A stretch of 12,201 nt of DNA from the NCBI GenBank assembly GCA_937892635.1, contig CALBKB010000014.1:1-12201 (forward strand). The letters run 5' to 3'. Position 1 is the stretch's first letter, and each line of letters begins with the position of its first letter. The translations under genes and the position numbers were made by a program. Positions 6,981-12,201 of this stretch are shown piece after piece. Origin of the DNA: an uncultured Clostridia bacterium. GTDB taxonomy: Bacteria > Bacillota > Clostridia > Oscillospirales > UMGS1783. The notes beneath the pieces are model-generated. The model worked only from the letters and a program-made list of their open reading frames with translations. It searched no databases and had not been told where the DNA came from.

Positions 6981-7010
6981 ATTATACTGCCACCCCGATA
7001 TTTTTGTCAA
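6981..7010 (-). promoter_or_regulatory. Sigma-A-type promoter of the M-box-mgtE transcript
   Basis: Perfect consensus hexamers on the minus strand: TTGACA (7010-7005), an 18-base spacer and TATAAT (6986-6981). Transcription should start near 6974, just ahead of the first M-box helix. The stop codon (TGA, 7009-7007) of the upstream symporter gene lies inside the -35 box. Confidence 0.9.
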
Positions 7011-8329
7011 GACCGACGCAAATATTCTTTTGTCATTTTTCGCACCAGCCCCGCCTTTGCCACCACCCCCGTCAAGTTCGGTATCGCCATAAGCGCATTA
7101 AAAATATCACATAAATTCCATACCGCATCCATACTCAACACACACCCCAGCATAATGGCCGCTATGTATACCAACCGATACCCCTTGGCCGCCATGCTTC
7201 CCCACAGATACTCCGCGCACCGCTCTCCGTATAAACACCAGCTGAGAATACTCGCAAACGCAAACAGCGCAATGCTCACGCAAATAAAAGGTCGCGAAAA
7301 ACGACCCAAATTATATGAAAACGCCGAAATGGTTAAGGCCGCACCGTCTTTGCCGTTCCCCAACACGCCCGTCACCAAAATAACTAAGGCCGTCACCGTA
7401 CATACCACAATGGTATCTACAAACACCTCGAAAATCCCCATCATAGCCTGTTTAACCGGCTGCGTTTCCTGCGCTTGTGCATGAGCAATACTCGATGTTC
7501 CCAGCCCTGCTTCATTGGTAAAGATACCACGTGCTACCCCATATCGCATCGCCTGCATAGCCGTATAACCAAGCGCACCGCCGCCAACAGCCTCAAAGGC
7601 AAAGGCACCCTTAAAAATTGCACCGAACGCCGCAGGAATGGCTCGATACTGCAAAACCAATACGATTCCGCTAAACAGCAAATAAAAGCCCGCCATAAAG
7701 GGGATCAACTTCTCCGTCACCTGCCCAATGCGCTTGACGCCACCGATTAAAACCGCACCCGCCAAAACGGTAATCACCAATCCCGTCACCATCGGCGGCA
7801 CACGAAAGGAGTCTTCAAAAGCCTGCGCAATCGAATTACCCTGGCTCATGTTCCCAATCCCAAAGGAAGCCACCAGACAAAAAAAGGCATACGCAACCGC
7901 CAACGGCTTGTTGTTTAAGCCATATTCCAGCACATACATCGGCCCGCTGCGATACTGCCCCTTTTTTCGAAAATGCATGCTCAGCAACACTTCGGCATAC
8001 TTGGTCATCATGCCAAAGATCGCCGCCACCCACATCCAAAAGACAGCCCCCGGGCCACCCGATACCATAGCCGTAGCCACCCCAACGATGTTCCCCGTTC
8101 CCAAGGTGGCGGCCAAGGCCGTTGATAACGATTGCATGGCGTTAAATCCCGCTTGTTCGTCTGCGCGATCGCGCTTACACAGCGAACGTACCGTGCCAAA
8201 CAACCACTTTTTCACATGAAAAAATTGAAAAAATCGGTTGCGATAGGTTACATATACCCCCACCATCATAAAAACGGCACATGATGCCGGTCCCCACAAC
8301 CATTCATTAATCGTTGTTAACCATTCCAT
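7007..8329 (-). CDS. AGCS-family sodium:alanine/glycine symporter
   Basis: A 440-residue member of the alanine or glycine:cation symporter family (TC 2.A.25), which imports alanine, glycine and sometimes glutamine with Na+ across the cytoplasmic membrane. Family signatures are GTGNIVGVA (77-85) in the second membrane region, GIGNMSQGNS (157-166) and NEAGLGTSSIAHA (272-284). About ten hydrophobic helices are evident, and the length is normal (440-480). ATG 8329 is supported by AGGGGGTGA 5 bases upstream. I see no good promoter between the terminator at 8364-8396 and this start; TAGAAT at 8349-8344 could be a -10 box but has no -35 partner. Expression may depend on leaky termination from the PolC-like gene. 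The stop codon falls within the -35 box of the mgtE promoter and no terminator separates them. Substrate choice between alanine and glycine is not readable. Confidence 0.95.
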   Translation of the reverse strand: MEWLTTINEWLWGPASCAVFMMVGVYVTYRNRFFQFFHVKKWLFGTVRSLCKRDRADEQAGFNAMQSLSTALAATLGTGNIVGVATAMVSGGPGAVFWMWVAAIFGMMTKYAEVLLSMHFRKKGQYRSGPMYVLEYGLNNKPLAVAYAFFCLVASFGIGNMSQGNSIAQAFEDSFRVPPMVTGLVITVLAGAVLIGGVKRIGQVTEKLIPFMAGFYLLFSGIVLVLQYRAIPAAFGAIFKGAFAFEAVGGGALGYTAMQAMRYGVARGIFTNEAGLGTSSIAHAQAQETQPVKQAMMGIFEVFVDTIVVCTVTALVILVTGVLGNGKDGAALTISAFSYNLGRFSRPFICVSIALFAFASILSWCLYGERCAEYLWGSMAAKGYRLVYIAAIMLGCVLSMDAVWNLCDIFNALMAIPNLTGVVAKAGLVRKMTKEYLRRS

Positions 8330-8363
8330 TCTATCACCCCCTCTATTCTATTCACCAAGAAAG

Positions 8364-8396
8364 AAAAAAAGCAGAGAGCCTTAGCTCTCTGCTTTT
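8364..8396 (-). terminator. Intrinsic terminator after the PolC-like gene
   Basis: On the minus strand AAAAGCAGAGAGC and GCTCTCTGCTTTT form a 13-bp perfect stem around a TAAG loop, followed by an uninterrupted run of T (8370-8364 plus the last stem bases). It begins 8 bases after the stop at 8404. This is the strongest terminator in the window. Confidence 0.95.
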
Positions 8397-8403
8397 GAAA
8401 TCA

Positions 8404-11400
8404 TCAGAACAATCGAAGCAAACCGTCGTTTTCATCGCCAATGCCAAACTGTTTAAGCAAGGCGGCTCCCTGCTTAGAAACGGGACTGCTCTTCAATAAT
8501 TCCGCCGCCGACATAAACGCTCCCGATTCTCGGGTGCGCATGATGGCTTGAGCATCCCGCTGCGTCAATTCCGATAAGGCACGCATCGGCAAAACGATAT
8601 CGCCTTGCTCATTGGGCACAAACCCAATCGGATCGGATTCAAACAGGCTGATCGGCGCAAAGGAAATGCCCCGAAGCAGCATTTCATATTCCACCGTCTG
8701 CACCGGATCGTGATACATCTCTACTCGCAACGCCAGCGCCGGAATATTCTCTTCCCGTCCTCCGTTGATCATATCCTCCCACTCATGCACCGAGAAATAA
8801 GCACAATAGAATTCCTGCGGATAATAGAGCTTATACCATAACAGTTTCATGGCCGCCGACTCCGGTAGCCCGTCACAACCGGCCATGCCGTTTTTAAGGG
8901 TATGCTCTTGCTCAATATACAGTTCCTCGGCACTATCAACCAAACTGCGACAAGCCTCGTCTGCCTCTACTTCGCGGGCAGGCACCCCGCTCAAATGCTC
9001 ACAAATGCGCAGCATCTGCGCCGCCACATCCTCGGTAACCGCCAGCGCTAAAAGCACATTCTCATAATCACGGCCATCGTAATGTGTAAAGTAAAAATCC
9101 TTGTCACCACAAACCGGAAGGGTATTGTCGGGCGCATAGTCGGGCACCACATACAGGCGGTCGCGTTGCCCCTGCCACTGACGCACCGAGCCGGCCATCC
9201 CGGCGGCTATACGGTTTTCCACGATTTCTCGAAAACTCTTCTTGGTATCTTCCTCATAGCGTATAATAGCCTGCTTAGCCGTTTCCGGCGTGTACCGTAA
9301 CGGTGTCCCGAAAAACGGACAATGCCAGCGTCCATACGCCGCATCTACTCGTTGTTGCAGTTTGTGTTTGACGGTGATGGGTAGGCTGATCTCTAGGGCA
9401 AAGGGAGAAAGATCCCCCTCATACTGCGCATCGTATCGGTCGGTAAGCCCCAGGTCATAGGCCGTGTGCAAGCGATGCATCCCGCCCTCGATCGACAGTT
9501 CAGGAACCAATCGCTTGATTTCCATGGCCGCTAACAACAGCGGCCTGAGCTGATTGTTATTGATCCATTCCCTTTCCTGCGGATACCGTTCGAGCACCTG
9601 CTCTAAGCGCTGCTCTGCCTGCTCATCCTGTGGTACGGGTAACATAGGATCCGGAATCGGCTTTGCCCAAGCACATTGCTCAGCTAAAGCGGCAGGGGCA
9701 TCAACAACTAAGCGTTGTTTGAGCGCCTCCCCCATCCAATCAAAACTTTTGAGCATCTGTTCGGTGGAACGCATATGTGTCAACCCCTGCGTATCCTCAT
9801 CGCGCATATTTTTGGTTCCGGCCAACACCACACGCGTCAAATGCTGATCCTCATCCAAATAATGCACGTCCCCCGTGGCTACGACCGGCTTGTCATACCG
9901 ATCAGCCAGCTCAATCGTTTTCCGATGTACATATTCCAAGATTTTAGTGTCATGCAACCGCCCCACATCCACCATATGCATATTGGTTTCCAACGGCTGC
10001 AATTCAAAATAATCGTAAAAGCCGGCCGCACGGTACAGATCGTCTTGACTGCGATACTCGGTAAGCATCTCAAACAATTCGCCTTCACTGCAGGCACTGC
10101 CGATGAAAAGATTCGCCCGATTTTCTTGCAACAGGCTCTTGGGCAACAACGGCTTTCTCCCGAAATATTCCAAATAGGAAAGGCTGCATAACTTATGCAA
10201 ATCCCGCATGCCTTCTTCGTTTTTGGCCAAAAGCACCACGTGATATCGATGCAGTCGCGCCACGTTCACCTGAATATTGGCATTGATCTGTGACACGTTA
10301 TCAATGCCCGCTTTGCGCTTGAGATCGGACACAAGCGGTAAAAAGATCTTGGCCAGCATGCGCGCATCGTCGCAGGCGCGGTGATGATTGAATTCACCCA
10401 GCCCCATAAAGGAAGCCACCGTATCGAGTTTTACGTTGCGAAGCTGAGGAAAGGCACTGCTGCACAACGGTACGGTATCAATATAGGTATGGGCAAACTC
10501 ACGCCCCAGCCGTGTCGCCGCCGCACGAATAAAGCCACAGTCAAAATTGGCGTTATGCGCCACCAGAACGCTACCCTCGGCAAAGGCTAAAAATTGCTCC
10601 AACGCCACATCAATCTTGGGCGCGTTCATAACCATTTGATTGGTAATGTCGGTAAGCTCGGTGATGCGAGCGGGAATGTTCATCTCCGGATTGACAAAGG
10701 TGTTAAATTCCTTGATAATTTCGCCGTTTTCCACCATAACCGCACCGATCTCGGTGATGCGATCCACAGACATGCTTAAGCCCGTCGTCTCCAAATCAAA
10801 AACGGTAAATCGTCCGTCAAGCGATTGTATGGAATCTCCGCTCACGGCAGCATCCACGTCATTAACCATATACGCTTCCATGCCACCAATGACCTTGACC
10901 CCCAAAGCCTGTCCGAGTTTGACAGCCTGCGGCAAACTATACAAGGAGGCATGATCGGTAACGGCAATCGCCGAATGACCCCAATCAGCGGCACGCTTAA
11001 TCAAATCTTCAACCGCCAACGGCGCATCCATCATCGAGGCATACGTGTGCGTATGAAGCTCAATGCGCTTTTGCTCGCAATTGTCCTCACTGCCCTCAAC
11101 CTGCACCCGACAAACCGAATAGGCGCGCATGGAAAGCCCGCCCGAAAAGCCGTCCTCACTCACCGCGCCGCGAATCATCAAGCGATCGCCCATGTGCAGC
11201 CCGGCTATAATCTCATCCGCCTTTTCGCTGTTAAATATCTTGATCGGTAGCACACCGCTTCCATCTTCAATAGAGAAAACGATCATCGCCCGCTCGGTCG
11301 GTTCGCCCGCCTTGCCTTCCTCCTGCTTGGCGTGATAGATGCGTTTCTTAGGTGTATCAATCTGTCCGCAGACAACGGCGCTCTTCATGCCGTTTTGCAG

Positions 11401-12036
11401 GGTGGAAATCTTTTGCGGCTCAGCCTCAAAGGCCTTTCCGTAAAGAAAATCTCCCGCCGAAACGGCGCTCTCCTCCCCCTGCGCCTCCTGCGCCATAGCC
11501 CCCGCCGTCATGGGTGCACTACGATCCACCGTGCTCTCCTTGCGGCGAATGTAATCTTCAATATTCTCGACCGCCTCTTCTTTTTCGTCAAAGCGCACGG
11601 CCACCGACGCTTCATACTTGAAGGCAAAATACTCCTGCAATTTCTTACGCATGCCGATATGCTCCAATACCGCGGCCCCCGCCGCCTTGACCGGCACCGT
11701 AACAGCCCCGTCAACCAGGGCCGCCTCACCGCTGAGATAGGCGCCCAACACAGGGTTGTCTTCTATCGCTTCTTGCATAAATTCATCCAACGTATCCGCC
11801 TGCGCGCCAACACAACAGCACCGCACCGTCACTTCAGACAAGGCGTAGGCCTCTTTGAGATTACGCGCAATACGTTCACAAATCGACGCCTTGATATATG
11901 CTTGCGTCAACAGCCACACTTTGACCTTACGCCGCGGCTTATTGACCAACGTGCTCTTGACAGACGCCAAGCGGACGAGCCCATACAGCTCGTCCGATTG
12001 CGGATATTTGGGAAAATATTCGGTAAATGTTTTCAT
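8404..12036 (-). CDS. PolC-like protein: PHP and 3'-5' exonuclease intact, polymerase core degenerate
   Basis: A 1210-residue homologue of PolC, the replicative DNA polymerase III alpha subunit of Bacillota (about 1430-1450 residues). Seen in order: N-terminal domain (about 1-200), OB fold (about 217-312), first PHP half with ELHTHTYASMMDA (326-338) and TDHA (360-363), an inserted DEDDh exonuclease with D414/E416 (FDLETTGLS), D499 (HNANFD), H552 and D557 (HHRACDD), second PHP half with GSACSEGELF (646-655) and ATGDVHYLD (720-728). The polymerase half is about 140 residues short and lacks recognisable counterparts of GSRGSVGSS, PDIDLNFSG, LKLDILGHDD and KAHAAAY, which bind DNA and nucleotide and hold the three catalytic aspartates. 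Residual similarity (VVPDYAP 963-969; YYPQEFYCAYFSV 1071-1083) shows true descent. It ends LLRLF, where PolC has the clamp-binding QLSLF. The ORF is unbroken. ATG 12036 has AGGAG upstream and overlaps the ispG stop by 4 bases. Inference: a nuclease, not a polymerase. Confidence 0.9.
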   Translation of the reverse strand: MKTFTEYFPKYPQSDELYGLVRLASVKSTLVNKPRRKVKVWLLTQAYIKASICERIARNLKEAYALSEVTVRCCCVGAQADTLDEFMQEAIEDNPVLGAYLSGEAALVDGAVTVPVKAAGAAVLEHIGMRKKLQEYFAFKYEASVAVRFDEKEEAVENIEDYIRRKESTVDRSAPMTAGAMAQEAQGEESAVSAGDFLYGKAFEAEPQKISTLQNGMKSAVVCGQIDTPKKRIYHAKQEEGKAGEPTERAMIVFSIEDGSGVLPIKIFNSEKADEIIAGLHMGDRLMIRGAVSEDGFSGGLSMRAYSVCRVQVEGSEDNCEQKRIELHTHTYASMMDAPLAVEDLIKRAADWGHSAIAVTDHASLYSLPQAVKLGQALGVKVIGGMEAYMVNDVDAAVSGDSIQSLDGRFTVFDLETTGLSMSVDRITEIGAVMVENGEIIKEFNTFVNPEMNIPARITELTDITNQMVMNAPKIDVALEQFLAFAEGSVLVAHNANFDCGFIRAAATRLGREFAHTYIDTVPLCSSAFPQLRNVKLDTVASFMGLGEFNHHRACDDARMLAKIFLPLVSDLKRKAGIDNVSQINANIQVNVARLHRYHVVLLAKNEEGMRDLHKLCSLSYLEYFGRKPLLPKSLLQENRANLFIGSACSEGELFEMLTEYRSQDDLYRAAGFYDYFELQPLETNMHMVDVGRLHDTKILEYVHRKTIELADRYDKPVVATGDVHYLDEDQHLTRVVLAGTKNMRDEDTQGLTHMRSTEQMLKSFDWMGEALKQRLVVDAPAALAEQCAWAKPIPDPMLPVPQDEQAEQRLEQVLERYPQEREWINNNQLRPLLLAAMEIKRLVPELSIEGGMHRLHTAYDLGLTDRYDAQYEGDLSPFALEISLPITVKHKLQQRVDAAYGRWHCPFFGTPLRYTPETAKQAIIRYEEDTKKSFREIVENRIAAGMAGSVRQWQGQRDRLYVVPDYAPDNTLPVCGDKDFYFTHYDGRDYENVLLALAVTEDVAAQMLRICEHLSGVPAREVEADEACRSLVDSAEELYIEQEHTLKNGMAGCDGLPESAAMKLLWYKLYYPQEFYCAYFSVHEWEDMINGGREENIPALALRVEMYHDPVQTVEYEMLLRGISFAPISLFESDPIGFVPNEQGDIVLPMRALSELTQRDAQAIMRTRESGAFMSAAELLKSSPVSKQGAALLKQFGIGDENDGLLRLF

Positions 12037-12201
12037 GCCTTCTCCTGCATTTTCTCAATTTCCGTCATAAGCTCGTCCAGCGCCCGATGCGCGGGCACCT
12101 TACGCAAAATCTCGCCCGCACGGAACAATAAATACTCGTCCGTTCCGCCGGCCAGCCCGATGTCAGCCTCTTTCGCCTCTCCCGGTCCGTTGACCACACA
12201 T
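12033..12201 (-). CDS. ispG: IspG (GcpE), 4-hydroxy-3-methylbut-2-enyl diphosphate synthase (3' end only)
   Basis: The last 55 codons of ispG; the 5' part lies beyond the window. IspG is a cytoplasmic 4Fe-4S enzyme that converts MEcPP to HMBPP, the penultimate step of the MEP isoprenoid pathway. The visible part starts inside the diagnostic CVVNGPGEAKEADIGLAGG: its cysteine is the third cluster ligand and the glutamate of GPGE is the fourth ligand in characterised enzymes. The rest (about 35 residues) is the charged helical C-terminus ending EKMQEKA. The TGA stop overlaps the ATG of the PolC-like gene (ATGA), and the downstream ribosome binding site AGGAG lies within the last ispG codons, so the two genes are translationally coupled. 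Confidence 0.95.
   Translation of the reverse strand, partial: CVVNGPGEAKEADIGLAGGTDEYLLFRAGEILRKVPAHRALDELMTEIEKMQEKA

Noticed and set aside
9715..10191. 158-codon plus-strand frame
   Set aside because: Antisense to the PHP region of the PolC-like gene, with no ribosome binding site and no known domain.
8404..12036. The short PolC as an assembly or sequencing error
   Set aside because: The frame is unbroken for 1210 codons and the polymerase half is diverged throughout rather than cut once, which does not fit a simple deletion or frameshift.
1..12201. CRISPR arrays, insertion sequences, phage genes or tRNAs
   Set aside because: No regularly spaced repeats, transposase-like ORFs, terminal inverted repeats or cloverleaf sequences were seen.

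Overview
The window is a dense, single-strand stretch of bacterial chromosome: every gene I can support lies on the minus strand, in the order (5' to 3' of the transcripts) ispG (3' end), a PolC-like gene, an AGCS-family symporter, mgtE, rpmE, a small zinc-ribbon gene, lon, engB, an FAH-family gene and mtaB (5' part only). A PolC-family protein, an M-box riboswitch, AGGAGG-type ribosome binding sites, lon-engB adjacency and ispG next to polC point to Bacillota (Firmicutes), most likely Clostridia or Negativicutes with roughly balanced base composition. I cannot name a genus. There are no mobile elements, CRISPR arrays, tRNAs or rRNAs.

Region by region, read along the minus strand. (1) 12201-8404: the end of ispG overlaps by 4 bases (ATGA) the start of a 1210-codon PolC-like gene, which ends at a strong intrinsic terminator (8364-8396). 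(2) 8329-7007: a sodium:alanine/glycine symporter. (3) 7010-6609: a promoter whose -35 box contains the symporter stop codon, an M-box magnesium riboswitch with a visible terminator and antiterminator, a 26-codon leader ORF with a very good ribosome binding site, then mgtE (6609-5278). (4) 5256-4954: rpmE with its own promoter and terminator. (5) 4941-1: a promoter followed by a tightly packed five-gene run: zinc-ribbon protein, lon, engB, FAH-family enzyme, mtaB.

The most unusual feature is the PolC-like protein. Its N-terminal, OB-fold, PHP and 3'-5' exonuclease parts look intact, with all exonuclease catalytic residues. The polymerase half is shrunken and the motifs that carry the catalytic aspartates cannot be found. 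It reads as a polymerase-dead, nuclease-retaining PolC, which predicts that another alpha subunit (DnaE type) replicates the chromosome. The second unusual feature is the arginine-rich leader ORF lying between the M-box terminator and mgtE, so magnesium transporter expression may have two layers of control.

The remaining genes are housekeeping: isoprenoid synthesis (IspG), protein quality control (Lon), ribosome assembly (EngB, bL31), tRNA modification (MtaB), magnesium uptake (MgtE) and amino-acid uptake (AGCS). All intergenic gaps over 60 bases are explained by promoters, terminators or the riboswitch leader.
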